9,394 nt of DNA from an uncultured Bacteroidota bacterium (GCA_902535565.1 CACAUH010000054.1:1-9394); one strand, 5' to 3'. Shown: positions 1 to 7,225, numbered from the stretch's first letter. Program-made: numbers and translations. The notes: generated by a model not told the origin, from the sequence alone.

Positions 1-735
1 GGCTTCGGGTGTGTCGTCTACAATGAATTCGACACCTGTAGCGGATTCAAGGGCGCGGATGTTTCTGCCCTCTCGGCCAATGATTCGACCTTTGATGTCG
101 TCGCTGGCGATGTTGAAGACCGAGACGCTGTTCTCCACGGTGTGCTCCGTGGCAACACGCTGTATGGTTTGGATGACGATTTTCTTAGCGTCTTGGTTGG
201 CGCGGGTTCGGGCATCATCCAATATATCTTGAGTTTCCTGTGCCGCCATGGCGCGGGCATCGCCCAAAATCTGCTGTTTGAGTTCCTCCTTCGCAGACTC
301 CACAGTCATGCCGGCCGCTTCCGATAGCAATTTTGCCGCCTGATTTTGGGTCTTGTCGAGCTCTTTTTGCTTGGCTTCATTGGCCTCGAGCCTCACCTTC
401 AGCGTCTCTTCATCTCGTTGGAGGCGCTTCCTGCGGTCTTTTAGTTGCTGATCGTCCCGCTTGAGGTTGCGTTCGGTGTTTTTCAGCTTGTCCTCCAGCG
501 ATTGAACCTTGGCATTTCGTGCCTTGATTTCTTTGTTGTGTTCCTCCTTGAGTTTGAGGAATTTTTCCTTGGCTTGGAGAATCTTCTTTTCCTTGATGTT
601 GTCTCCTTTTTGCTCCGCCTCCTTGATGATGGCGGAAGCCTTGCCTTTGAGTACGCTGTTCAGAATGGCATAGGCGGCGGCGGCGCCGAGAAGAAATCCG
701 GCGATGGCACCGATAATATATTGTGTGGGCTCCAT
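1..735 (-). CDS. rny: Ribonuclease Y, N-terminal part (partial at the left edge)
   Basis: RNase Y is a membrane-anchored endoribonuclease that starts mRNA decay and processing. The reading frame is open from the ATG at 735-733 to base 1, giving 245 codons; the family is usually about 520 aa, so roughly half is present. Seen in the translation: one N-terminal membrane segment (about residues 7-27, with [17 protein letters not shown]), then a long Lys/Glu/Gln-rich coiled coil (about 28-190), then the start of the KH RNA-binding domain with [10 protein letters not shown] (from about residue 216) followed by [19 protein letters not shown], which is nearly diagnostic for this family. The catalytic HD domain lies beyond the window. 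The start codon is 4 nt downstream of the zapA stop, so the two genes are almost certainly cotranscribed. No frameshift is seen. The identification is firm; function beyond the family role is inferred. Confidence 0.96.
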   Translation of the reverse strand, partial: MEPTQYIIGAIAGFLLGAAAAYAILNSVLKGKASAIIKEAEQKGDNIKEKKILQAKEKFLKLKEEHNKEIKARNAKVQSLEDKLKNTERNLKRDDQQLKDRRKRLQRDEETLKVRLEANEAKQKELDKTQNQAAKLLSEAAGMTVESAKEELKQQILGDARAMAAQETQDILDDARTRANQDAKKIVIQTIQRVATEHTVENSVSVFNIASDDIKGRIIGREGRNIRALESATGVEFIVDDTPEA

Positions 736-739
736 GGAT

Positions 740-1069
740 TCAGGGGGTTTGTTCCCCTGTCTCCTCTGAAGCAATGCCTGCTTGAGCCAAAAGGGACCTC
801 ACTTCCTCGAGGCCTTCAAAGACCTCCGATGGAATGACATGCACTTCTTGAGTCTCTGTTTTTACATCAGCGGGGGTGTCGCTGAGCAATTGCAGTGCCG
901 CCATGGCGATCAGGTCCTGCCGGTCAGAGACGCCGTAGTCCCTTTGAAACCGTTGGACAAGTTCATCAATCTTTCCTGCTGCCTCCCGCACGCGCTTTGC
1001 CTCACCTTCCGCCACGGTCAGTGGGTAGGTCCGTCCAGCAATGGTGACTTGTATGGAGGATTCATTCAT
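740..1069 (-). CDS. zapA: Cell division protein ZapA
   Basis: A 109-aa protein of the ZapA family, cytoplasmic proteins that bind FtsZ and bundle its filaments at the division ring. The N-terminal half has the family pattern: a beta-rich head ([19 protein letters not shown]), then [19 protein letters not shown], then the helix with [16 protein letters not shown], matching the usual 'D.qd.lamaALqla.e' core. The C-terminal 40 residues ([19 protein letters not shown]) are less typical and likely continue the dimer/tetramer helix. Length is normal for the family. Its ATG (1069-1067) overlaps the TGA of the upstream coiled-coil gene in an ATGA arrangement, which suggests translational coupling, and rny starts 4 nt after its stop. 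zapA beside rny is an order I associate with Bacteroidota genomes. Confidence 0.9.
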   Translation of the reverse strand: MNESSIQVTIAGRTYPLTVAEGEAKRVREAAGKIDELVQRFQRDYGVSDRQDLIAMAALQLLSDTPADVKTETQEVHVIPSEVFEGLEEVRSLLAQAGIASEETGEQTP

Positions 1070-1395
1070 GCGGAAAGGAGTTCTACTGTCGCCACGTCGC
1101 GCGCATGAGGCATGAGTGCTATACAGGCGTCGATTTCATCGACAAGGGCCCGGATACGTTCACCGACGATTGGGTCGGAGCTGGCGACCATTGAGGGTTG
1201 CGGTTCCGATGCAGTTTCGAGTTGAGCCAGCTGCGCCTCTTGCTCTGCGATGCGGGTTTGCAACGCGGCAACTTGGTCCACAAGGGTGCGCTTTTCCTCA
1301 TTCAGGCGGTTGCGCTCTTCGATGAGCTTGGCCGCCTTTTCCCGAATCTCCTGCAGCATGGTGCTCAGGAGTACTTGTTCCGAGCTCTGGTTCAT
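1066..1395 (-). CDS. Small coiled-coil protein, possible ZapA partner
   Basis: A 109-aa cytoplasmic protein with no signal peptide or membrane segment. I recognise it only as the type of hypothetical protein found upstream of zapA in Bacteroidota. Residues about 13-63 are strongly charged with heptad spacing (EIREKAAKLIEERNRLNEEK and so on), predicting a coiled coil. A Pro/Ser linker follows, then a short helix (about 77-92, VGERIRALVDEIDACIALM) that seems to be the conserved part. I chose the ATG at 1395 rather than the upstream in-frame start at 1533: the extra 46 residues are Arg/Phe-rich and unlike the rest, they overlap the divergent M23 gene, and a good promoter box sits 11 nt before 1395. 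The ATGA overlap with zapA and the coiled coil suggest a ZapB-like role at the division ring. That role is inference, not homology. Confidence 0.82.
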   Translation of the reverse strand: MNQSSEQVLLSTMLQEIREKAAKLIEERNRLNEEKRTLVDQVAALQTRIAEQEAQLAQLETASEPQPSMVASSDPIVGERIRALVDEIDACIALMPHARDVATVELLSA

Positions 1396-1406
1396 ATCCA
1401 CGAACT

Positions 1407-1439
1407 CAAATTTACATCGTACAAGACAGGGGCTGAAAA
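1407..1439 (-). promoter_or_regulatory. Candidate Bacteroidota promoter for the coiled-coil/zapA/rny operon
   Basis: On the minus strand TAAATTTG (1414-1407) matches the Bacteroidota -7 consensus TAnnTTTG exactly. A -33-like TTTT (consensus TTTG) lies at 1439-1436, 21 nt upstream. The -7 box ends 11 nt before the ATG at 1395, so the leader would be only a few nucleotides long. This also supports the 1395 start. No transcription evidence is available from sequence alone. Confidence 0.5.
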
Positions 1440-1447
1440 CCGAGAGG

Positions 1448-1454
1448 TAATTTG
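1448..1454 (+). promoter_or_regulatory. Candidate -7 box for the M23 peptidase gene
   Basis: TAATTTG lies 5 nt before the ATG at 1460. It resembles TAnnTTTG but has one base too few between TA and TTTG, and I see no convincing TTTG box upstream. Its position mirrors the boxes before the other promoter-proximal genes here. It lies within the 64-bp divergent region, so its polymerase footprint would overlap that of the opposing promoter at 1407-1439. Confidence 0.3.
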
Positions 1455-1459
1455 CGAAC

Positions 1460-3124
1460 ATGAGATGGGGTATGAACGGGAGCCGAAGCGAAAACCGCCG
1501 CAGATGGCTTTGTTTGGGAGGGTGTTTGGTCACCTTACTTCAGGTTGGGGCGCAGGACACACTGCACTCTCCTCTGGCCATTCCATTGCAGTTCAGCGGC
1601 AATTTTGGTGAAATCCGGACTGGACATTTTCATACCGGCATGGACATCCGAACGGGTGGAGTCGAAGGCGTTCCCGTGCTGGCGGCGCAGTCTGGCCGAA
1701 TCAGCAGGGTCAAAGTTTCGGACCGCGGCTACGGTCTTGCACTGTACCTCGATGGTCAGGGTTTGACGACAGTATACGCGCACTTGTCCTCGTTTCACCC
1801 CGACATCGAAGCCTGGTTAATGGGGGTCCAGTATGCATCTGAATCTTGGGCTTTCGATGGTCCTCCCTCCCAGGACTTTTGGTTTGAGGCTGGTGATACC
1901 ATCGCATGGAGCGGGAATTCTGGAAGGAGTTTCGGTCCACACCTCCATTTTGAGATTCGGGACCAGCGAACCCAGTGGCCCATCAATCCGCTGCACTGGG
2001 TTTTTGTCGGGGAGGGCATGACCCAAGACGATGTGCCGCCTGAGTTTCGCGGTGTTTGGGTGCTGCCATGCGATTCGGGCCAGGTTGGAGGGGCGCGGGA
2101 TCGGTTTCGGTGGAGTCCAGCCCATGGTGAGTTCGTTGAGGTGGCGGGGCCATTTAGGCTTGGGGTGGAGGCGTTTGATAAGCTGGATGGAGCACCCTTT
2201 ACGCACGGTCCATATGGGATAGACGTCTTTTTGGAGGACAGCCTCATCTATCGCCACCGCATGGACACGTTGGATTTCTCGACCAACAAGGACGTCTCGG
2301 CGCACGTTGACATCGCCGCATGGCAGGACCGAAGGGCACGCGTGCACCGATTGCATCGGTTGCCCGGCAATCGGTTGGACATCTATCATCTGACTGGTGA
2401 AATGACACCGCTGGAAGTGGTGCCCGGCGACACTGCCAAGTTGGGTGTAACGGTGTTGGACCTCTCAGGAAATGTGTCTAAGGCCACTCTTTTTCTGGTG
2501 GGGGACAGCATGCGGGTGGACTCAACCTGGGTCAGGGAGAACATGTTGGACCATCGACGGCGCCACCGCATGACGACTGGACGGATGGGAATCGAAATTC
2601 CAGCAGGTGCTTTGTATGCCGATGCGGCCATCGCATTGGAAGACGATTCGTCCGGGCGGTTTTCCGTTTTGTCCGAGGCCCGACTGACCCGAACGGCCTA
2701 TCACCTCACTGTGCCCGCGCCCGAGCAGTGGAAGGGGACGGGGGAGCCGCTCGTCCTTTGTGCCATCGACGATGAGGGCGAGGTCAAAGACACATGGGTT
2801 TCCGATGAAAGGGGCGGCATGATTGGGACCAAGGTCAAGCAGTTTGGAACGTTTGAAGTGCGCCCGGATACCACAGCTCCCGAATTGGGAAAGCCCAAGG
2901 TGGTGTTGGAAACCTTGCGCATTGCTGTGGGCGACGATCTTTCGGGGGTTGAACGTTGGGAGGGACGTTGCGGGAACCAGTGGATGCGCTTGGCCATGGA
3001 GAAGGGGGTGTTGGTTCATCCACTCGGAGACAACATCCTTCAGCCAGGAAATCAGGTTCGGGTGTGGGCTGTGGACGAAGCAGGCAACCTGGGCCACAGG
3101 ACATTCGATTGGCCCTTGGATTGA
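1460..3124 (+). CDS. Exported M23 family (LytM-type) metallopeptidase
   Basis: A 554-aa secreted zinc peptidase expected to cut peptide cross-links in peptidoglycan. The N terminus has a basic region and a hydrophobic stretch (about 16-30), with likely signal peptidase I cleavage after VGA near residue 31. The M23 domain spans about residues 40-180 and keeps every key residue: H58-x3-D62 in HFHTGMD (zinc ligands), H108 in VYAHL, and H161-x-H163 in GPHLHFEIRD (catalytic His and zinc ligand), ending at PINPL. A catalytically active enzyme is therefore likely. Residues about 185-554 form a long beta-rich region I cannot assign to a named domain; its repeated 'DLSGNVSKA', 'DDLSGVERWEG' and 'VDEAGNLGHR' phrases resemble Ig-like folds. 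The ATG at 1460 is used; 1472 is an alternative. The gene is divergent from the zapA operon and converges on the DUF5916 gene. Confidence 0.92.
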   Translation: MRWGMNGSRSENRRRWLCLGGCLVTLLQVGAQDTLHSPLAIPLQFSGNFGEIRTGHFHTGMDIRTGGVEGVPVLAAQSGRISRVKVSDRGYGLALYLDGQGLTTVYAHLSSFHPDIEAWLMGVQYASESWAFDGPPSQDFWFEAGDTIAWSGNSGRSFGPHLHFEIRDQRTQWPINPLHWVFVGEGMTQDDVPPEFRGVWVLPCDSGQVGGARDRFRWSPAHGEFVEVAGPFRLGVEAFDKLDGAPFTHGPYGIDVFLEDSLIYRHRMDTLDFSTNKDVSAHVDIAAWQDRRARVHRLHRLPGNRLDIYHLTGEMTPLEVVPGDTAKLGVTVLDLSGNVSKATLFLVGDSMRVDSTWVRENMLDHRRRHRMTTGRMGIEIPAGALYADAAIALEDDSSGRFSVLSEARLTRTAYHLTVPAPEQWKGTGEPLVLCAIDDEGEVKDTWVSDERGGMIGTKVKQFGTFEVRPDTTAPELGKPKVVLETLRIAVGDDLSGVERWEGRCGNQWMRLAMEKGVLVHPLGDNILQPGNQVRVWAVDEAGNLGHRTFDWPLD

Positions 3125-3127
3125 ACT

Positions 3128-5548
3128 TTAGCGTCGCCCGGTGAGGTCCGCGTAATCCAAGAAGTAGATCGCCTTGATGGAGAAGCTATTTCGGTGAGGG
3201 ACGCGAAGGACATCCTCGAGATTCTCCCCGTAATTGTCTGGAAGCATGTCTCCTTGACTTTCAAGTAGGTTCTTCCACACCAAGGACACCTCACTGCCTG
3301 GAGCGAAAATCCAACGGAAGACACAGTCAATGGACCAAGCATTGTAGCTGATGTCATAAACTGAAGTGCCTTCGTCGGTTAGGGTGATGTCATCGGTAGG
3401 CTCGAGCAACCCATTCTCATCCAGCAAGTAGAAGCTGCCGTTCTCTACCCGACTCCAATAGTGCCGCAGCCTGAAGGTGATCCCTTTGCGATTGTCCAGC
3501 ACATAGGATGCATTTAAGACATGGGTGCGTGAATAGTTGTTGCGCTTGGCCCAAAGGCTCTGGATCTCCGAAAGGGGAGTGCCGTTTGGCAGGCTGTCAA
3601 TTAAGGCTGACCAACCGCGCTCATTGTACTTGTCTTGGTGGCTGTACACGTGGCTGATTCGAAAGTGATCGTTGGGCCGCCATATGGGCTTTATCCTAAA
3701 ATTGCGCTCTCTCCAGTCAGGGTACAGCACCCCTCCCGAGCCCCAACCGCCAATATCCATGGCGAATTCACGGCGATAGTCGGTGCTCAGATAGACATCC
3801 CAAGACCACCATCGTGGAACCTGCCAGTATCGGCCATCCAACCGCGGCGCGAAGTAGTCTCTGCCGTCGTGTGGGGATGCGGAGGCGCCGAGCTTGATAA
3901 AGTCAAAGCTGGCGAGGAAGATGCGCCATTCCACGTCGTAGTTCTGGGTGACGAAAGAACGCGGGGTGTGTAGCATTTCTCTTACCACCTCCAGTTCCCA
4001 AGACATGCTATTAAAACCAATGCCCAAAGTTTTGAAGGGTTTGGGGATGCGGTATTCCAAATTGGCATATTCTGCGACGGCGTTTGGGGCGGCGAGAAAA
4101 CCGACTGCATTGGGGTCGTATTCGGGGGTTTCAGTATAGTGTCCAATGGACCAGCTGAGTCGGCCCTTGAGTCGGCTTAGCTCTATGCCCCATGTGTGGC
4201 CTTCTCCCGATTCCAAGGACCCGAGTGGGCTCTTCGTTTTGCGGTTTATGCCACCTCGGCCTGACAGAGACCACCGCTGAAGAGAGTCCCTAACTTGAAA
4301 TGCTGCACTGCCGACCCAATCATCAGTCCGGCCATCGCCGCGTATGACCTGTCCACTCTGCACAGACACATAGCCGTTGTTGGGCAGATTCTGATCCACC
4401 ACGGCAACCGAAAAGTCTGTGAGTGAACCTTCGCCGTCTCTGGATACAGCATTGAGCAATCCCAATCCAGTTCCACCCTGTGTCCTGCCAGTGACTTTGG
4501 ATGCATTAATAAGTTGTTCCTGATCGCCCACCCGACGGCTGTAGAAGGTGCCTGTCTTGTTGAACAGCTCTGTGCCCTCCGTAAAAAATTGGCGGTTTTC
4601 ATTGAACCTGACTTCGTAGGGACTCAGGTTCAAAACGAGGTTGTCGGCGACCACTTGGCCGAAATCAGGCACGAGGGTCATGTCAAAAGTGAAAGCATCC
4701 CCGATGCCCACTTTCATGTCCAGGCCGCCATTGATGCGGGTTGCTGTTTCACTGCCCTCCGCGTCATAGTAGACGCTGGCATAGGGATAAAGGCTGAAAC
4801 GGGGCGGGGGGGCAATCCCTTGGATGCCGGTGAGCAGTCCTCCCTGGTTCATCAGGCCTTCCTGATTGGGGTCCATGGCCCGCCAGACGTAATCCGAGCG
4901 GTATCGGCGGACGTAGCGGTAGAAGTTCATTCCCCAGCTTTGCGGGGATTCTCCTGTGTCATTGAATCTGAAGACGGACCACGGCAGGGCGAATTCGGCC
5001 ACCCATCCGTCATCGTCAATGCGGCATTCGGCTTCCCACACGGCATTCCAGCTGCCATCTGCATCATCATTGGACAGGAGCTCGTCGGACTGCACCCCAT
5101 CCGGTGTCACGGAAAATCGAACGCCGTTGACCCCGTCGTCGAAACAATTGAACCAGATGCCGAAGACATCCGTGTTGCCCTCGCCGTCGCGCTGTATCAA
5201 CTGGTGGAGGATGCTGTCCGGGGCCGAGTCCCACATGCGGGCTCCGATATAAAGCGCCCGGTCATCATAAGCGAACCGCACTTCCGTTCGCTGTTTGGGC
5301 ATGGCAAACGGTTGAGGTCTCAGCTCCCTGAATTCGGTCTCGGGGACAATGCTTCTCCAGCCATCCTCGTCAAGAGACCCATCCACTTCAATCGCCCCGT
5401 GTTCCACCCGGATGGCTTCTGCCTCCGGCTTTCTGGGCAAGCCCTCAGGCCAGTCTTGTGCGATCAGGTGTCCGGCAGGCCAAATGCACATGAACAGCCA
5501 CACAGCACATGCGAATAAACTGGGACAACTGTGGGGTCGACGCGTCAT
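3128..5548 (-). CDS. DUF5916 outer-membrane protein with CBM9-like domain
   Basis: An 806-aa protein of the DUF5916 family. A signal peptide is clear (residues 1-30, cleavage likely after HLIA). Residues about 45-225 fit the family 9 carbohydrate-binding-like fold (IEVDGSLDEDGW, ALYIGARMWDS, GWVAEFALPWSVFRF). The remainder is rich in alternating aromatic/polar strands, as in an outer-membrane beta-barrel, and contains the characteristic run VVADNLVLNLSPYEVRFNEN followed by RQFFTEGTELFN (about residue 310 on), plus DPNAVGFLAAPN further on. The family's function is not established to my knowledge; a role in surface glycan binding or transport is only inferred from the fold. Length is typical. 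The ATG at 5548 is 40 nt downstream of the mltG stop, with a -7 box between them, so it probably has its own promoter. Its stop lies 3 bp from that of the convergent M23 gene. Confidence 0.9.
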   Translation of the reverse strand: MTRRPHSCPSLFACAVWLFMCIWPAGHLIAQDWPEGLPRKPEAEAIRVEHGAIEVDGSLDEDGWRSIVPETEFRELRPQPFAMPKQRTEVRFAYDDRALYIGARMWDSAPDSILHQLIQRDGEGNTDVFGIWFNCFDDGVNGVRFSVTPDGVQSDELLSNDDADGSWNAVWEAECRIDDDGWVAEFALPWSVFRFNDTGESPQSWGMNFYRYVRRYRSDYVWRAMDPNQEGLMNQGGLLTGIQGIAPPPRFSLYPYASVYYDAEGSETATRINGGLDMKVGIGDAFTFDMTLVPDFGQVVADNLVLNLSPYEVRFNENRQFFTEGTELFNKTGTFYSRRVGDQEQLINASKVTGRTQGGTGLGLLNAVSRDGEGSLTDFSVAVVDQNLPNNGYVSVQSGQVIRGDGRTDDWVGSAAFQVRDSLQRWSLSGRGGINRKTKSPLGSLESGEGHTWGIELSRLKGRLSWSIGHYTETPEYDPNAVGFLAAPNAVAEYANLEYRIPKPFKTLGIGFNSMSWELEVVREMLHTPRSFVTQNYDVEWRIFLASFDFIKLGASASPHDGRDYFAPRLDGRYWQVPRWWSWDVYLSTDYRREFAMDIGGWGSGGVLYPDWRERNFRIKPIWRPNDHFRISHVYSHQDKYNERGWSALIDSLPNGTPLSEIQSLWAKRNNYSRTHVLNASYVLDNRKGITFRLRHYWSRVENGSFYLLDENGLLEPTDDITLTDEGTSVYDISYNAWSIDCVFRWIFAPGSEVSLVWKNLLESQGDMLPDNYGENLEDVLRVPHRNSFSIKAIYFLDYADLTGRR

Positions 5549-5555
5549 CGGGCGG

Positions 5556-5563
5556 CAAAATTA
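5556..5563 (-). promoter_or_regulatory. Candidate -7 box for the DUF5916 gene
   Basis: On the minus strand TAATTTTG (5563-5556) is an exact TAnnTTTG match, 7 nt before the ATG at 5548 and inside the 40-nt gap after mltG. I see no TTTG at the expected -33 distance. It suggests the DUF5916 gene can be transcribed separately from GNAT-mltG, with a very short leader. Confidence 0.4.
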
Positions 5564-5588
5564 CACCGCTGTCCAGCTTGATGTTCGC

Positions 5589-6617
5589 TTAGTGATAAAC
5601 ACCCTGCCTGTCGAGGGCCCGTCTGTAGCGTCGGGCATTTCGTTCGTGCTCTCGGTTTGTCTTGGCGAAAGCGTGGTAACCACTGAAGTCTTCACGTGCA
5701 CACATGAAGATGTAATCGTGCTCCTTGGCATTCAGTACCGCTTTGAGGTAGGCGGGTTCCGGGAAATTGATTGGACCTGGTGGAAGGCCATCGTTTAGAT
5801 AGGTGTTGTATGGGCTGTCGATTTCCCTGTGGACATTCAAAACGCGACGAATGGTGGGGTCTCCAAGGGCATAAATGAGGGTGGGGTCCGCTTGGAGACG
5901 CATGCCCCTGTCCAGCCGATTCAAATACAATCTAGCGACAGTGGGTGCCTCGTCCATTTTGCTTGTTTCTGCCTTGACAATGGAAGCGAGGATGCCAACT
6001 TCAGTCGGGCTGAGGTTGGTGTCTTTCGCCTTTTGTCGTCGCTCATCCGTCCACCAGCGCTCCCATTCACTCACCATGCGCTCGACAAAACCAGAAGGGG
6101 TCACATCGTACCACACTTCGTAGGTATTGGGGATGAAACGCGTGCGAAGGGCCTCCACATCGGTTCCTTTTCGCGCGGCGAGCAACGGGTCCTTCATTAT
6201 CCGGACCAGGTCTTCGGCATCGAAGATGACCTGGGGCGCCACAGCTTCTGCAAGGTCCTCGAGTGACCGCCCCCCAGTGAAACGCACGCGGACCGCTTCC
6301 CGCGATCCGGACAGCAGAAGGCGGGCGAGGGAGCGATTGTCCATGCCTCCCGGAATCAAATAGCGCCCGGCTTTGAGCGTGCCGGTTTCGGTCCACCCCC
6401 TCCAAGAAAGGTAGCGAATCAGCGACCCCGCGTGCTCCAAGCGCCCTTCTCTTTCCAATTGGGCAACCACACTGTCTACAGGTAGGGCGGGTTCCAAGAC
6501 AAACCGACCATCGCGTTCTACGGTATTTGGGGCCAAGGCTGTTCTCAGAACGAACCCGAAGAGCACTCCAATGACCAAGGCAATAAGGGTCACAGTGAAG
6601 ACACGTCGGTTCTTCAT
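5589..6617 (-). CDS. mltG: Endolytic murein transglycosylase MltG
   Basis: A 342-aa inner-membrane enzyme of the MltG/YceG-like family, which cuts nascent glycan strands of peptidoglycan in the periplasm and ends their growth. Seen: short basic N terminus, one membrane anchor (about residues 7-25), a LysM-like part (about 80-115, GTLKAGRYLIPGGMDNRSL), the FIPNTYEVW motif, and the catalytic region ILASIVKAET, where Glu217 is the expected catalytic acid, followed by VARLYLNRLDRGMRLQADPT and LPPGPINFPEPAYLKAVLNA. The C terminus FAKTNREHERNARRYRRAL is typical. I use the ATG at 6617; the ORF extends to 6683, but those 22 residues (His/Pro-rich, before the membrane anchor) lie inside the GNAT gene and look spurious. 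The start overlaps the GNAT stop by 4 nt (ATGA), indicating coupling. No key residue is missing. Confidence 0.95.
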   Translation of the reverse strand: MKNRRVFTVTLIALVIGVLFGFVLRTALAPNTVERDGRFVLEPALPVDSVVAQLEREGRLEHAGSLIRYLSWRGWTETGTLKAGRYLIPGGMDNRSLARLLLSGSREAVRVRFTGGRSLEDLAEAVAPQVIFDAEDLVRIMKDPLLAARKGTDVEALRTRFIPNTYEVWYDVTPSGFVERMVSEWERWWTDERRQKAKDTNLSPTEVGILASIVKAETSKMDEAPTVARLYLNRLDRGMRLQADPTLIYALGDPTIRRVLNVHREIDSPYNTYLNDGLPPGPINFPEPAYLKAVLNAKEHDYIFMCAREDFSGYHAFAKTNREHERNARRYRRALDRQGVYH

Positions 6618-7150
6618 AACGCAGTGTTCAGCATGTGTTGAAGGAGGATGGTGTCCTTCCATCCCTCCGGGGTTTTGGTCCAATCGGTATACCGTCCGAC
6701 ACGGCTGAATCCAGCAGCTTCAAACAGGGCCAGACTGTCGGTGTGATCGGCATGGATTTCGGCATGTACAGAACGCATCATTAAAGCGAGGGTGGCATGT
6801 CGAAGGGCGATGGCGAGTGCGCGACCTGCGACCCCTTGGCCACGCGAATCTGGCGCGACCAAGATTCCGATTCCGCTGCGCAGGTCTCGGGACTGAAAGT
6901 CATAGAGATCGACGGCACCGACCCTGTGACCGTCATTCTCGATGATCCATCTCAATTGTCCTGCCGAATAAATATCCTGATGGCCGAGACACAGGGCCTC
7001 CAGGGCAGCCCTGGAGAATGGGGTCACATTGCCAGTGACTGACCAGTGCTCCGGGTTGTTTTCCCATTGCAAAACGCAGTCGACATCATGTGGCTCCAAC
7101 ATCCGGAGTCGGGTCGGTCCATTCTGGAGCAGGTTGGAAGGAAGATTCAT
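6614..7150 (-). CDS. GNAT family N-acetyltransferase (RimJ/RimL/SpeG-like)
   Basis: A 178-aa cytoplasmic acetyltransferase using acetyl-CoA. The substrate is unknown: protein N termini, polyamines and small amines are all possible in this subgroup. Seen: an N-terminal strand LRMLEPHDVDCVLQWENNPE, the central strands VGAVDLYDF and RSGIGILVAPDSRGQGVAGRAL, which holds the R-x-x-G-x-A acetyl-CoA pyrophosphate loop (about residues 103-108), and the C-terminal SLALFEAAGFSRVGR motif. The usual Asn before this last motif appears replaced by His/Thr/Asp. The ATG at 7150 is chosen over the TTG at 7174. It directly precedes and overlaps mltG, an order I associate with Bacteroidota, so a link to envelope metabolism is possible but unproven. 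It is divergent from the wza-like gene across about 75 bp. Confidence 0.88.
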   Translation of the reverse strand: MNLPSNLLQNGPTRLRMLEPHDVDCVLQWENNPEHWSVTGNVTPFSRAALEALCLGHQDIYSAGQLRWIIENDGHRVGAVDLYDFQSRDLRSGIGILVAPDSRGQGVAGRALAIALRHATLALMMRSVHAEIHADHTDSLALFEAAGFSRVGRYTDWTKTPEGWKDTILLQHMLNTAL

Positions 7151-7157
7151 GGACGGT

Positions 7158-7165
7158 CGAAAATA
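7158..7165 (-). promoter_or_regulatory. Weak candidate -7 box for GNAT-mltG
   Basis: On the minus strand TATTTTCG (7165-7158) matches TAnnTTTG at all but one fixed position and ends 7 nt before the ATG at 7150, the same placement as the better boxes in this window. There is no clear -33 element at the right distance. Confidence 0.25.
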
Positions 7166-7186
7166 CTTGGACAAAGTCGGTTAGGT

Positions 7187-7201
7187 CGGGTTCCTGACCC
7201 G
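7187..7201. repeat. Short inverted repeat in the GNAT/wza divergent region
   Basis: CGGGT-TCCTG-ACCCG is a perfect 5-bp inverted repeat with a 5-nt centre. It lies where the -33 region of the wza-like promoter would be (box at 7214-7221), so it could be an operator. It has no T-tract, so it is not a terminator. A repeat this short could also be chance. Confidence 0.25.
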
Positions 7202-7213
7202 CAGGCATGCAGT

Positions 7214-7221
7214 TAATTTTG
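7214..7221 (+). promoter_or_regulatory. Candidate -7 box for the wza-rfbC-transglycosylase operon
   Basis: TAATTTTG is an exact match to the Bacteroidota TAnnTTTG box and ends only 4 nt before the ATG at 7226, implying a leaderless or nearly leaderless transcript. Upstream at about 19 nt there is only a poor -33 match (TTCC). Confidence 0.45.
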
Positions 7222-7225
7222 AACC

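Noticed and set aside
736..739. 6S RNA next to zapA, as in many Proteobacteria
   Set aside because: Only 4 nt separate zapA and rny, so there is no room for an RNA gene here.
1511..1526. LGGC in the M23 signal region as a lipobox
   Set aside because: The hydrophobic stretch continues past the Cys and ends in VGA-Q, which fits signal peptidase I better; lipoprotein processing cannot be fully excluded.
1396..1533. N-terminal extension of the coiled-coil protein to an upstream start
   Set aside because: It would overlap the M23 gene, has composition unlike the rest of the protein, and would place the promoter box inside the coding region.
1817..3097. Several 150-190-codon minus-strand frames inside the M23 gene
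   Set aside because: The M23 frame explains this region with conserved motifs and full length; the antisense translations have no domain features.
3091..3115. GGGCCA / TGGCCC inverted repeat near the end of the M23 gene as a terminator
   Set aside because: The loop is 13 nt, the repeat is inside coding sequence and no T-tract follows on either strand.
4514..5518. A 334-codon open frame on the plus strand inside the DUF5916 gene
   Set aside because: It is fully antisense to a well-supported gene, shows no recognisable domain, and such frames are common opposite GC-rich coding DNA.
6618..6683. 22-residue N-terminal extension of MltG
   Set aside because: It is His/Pro-rich, precedes the membrane anchor, and lies in the GNAT coding sequence; the ATG at 6617 gives a normal protein and an ATGA junction.
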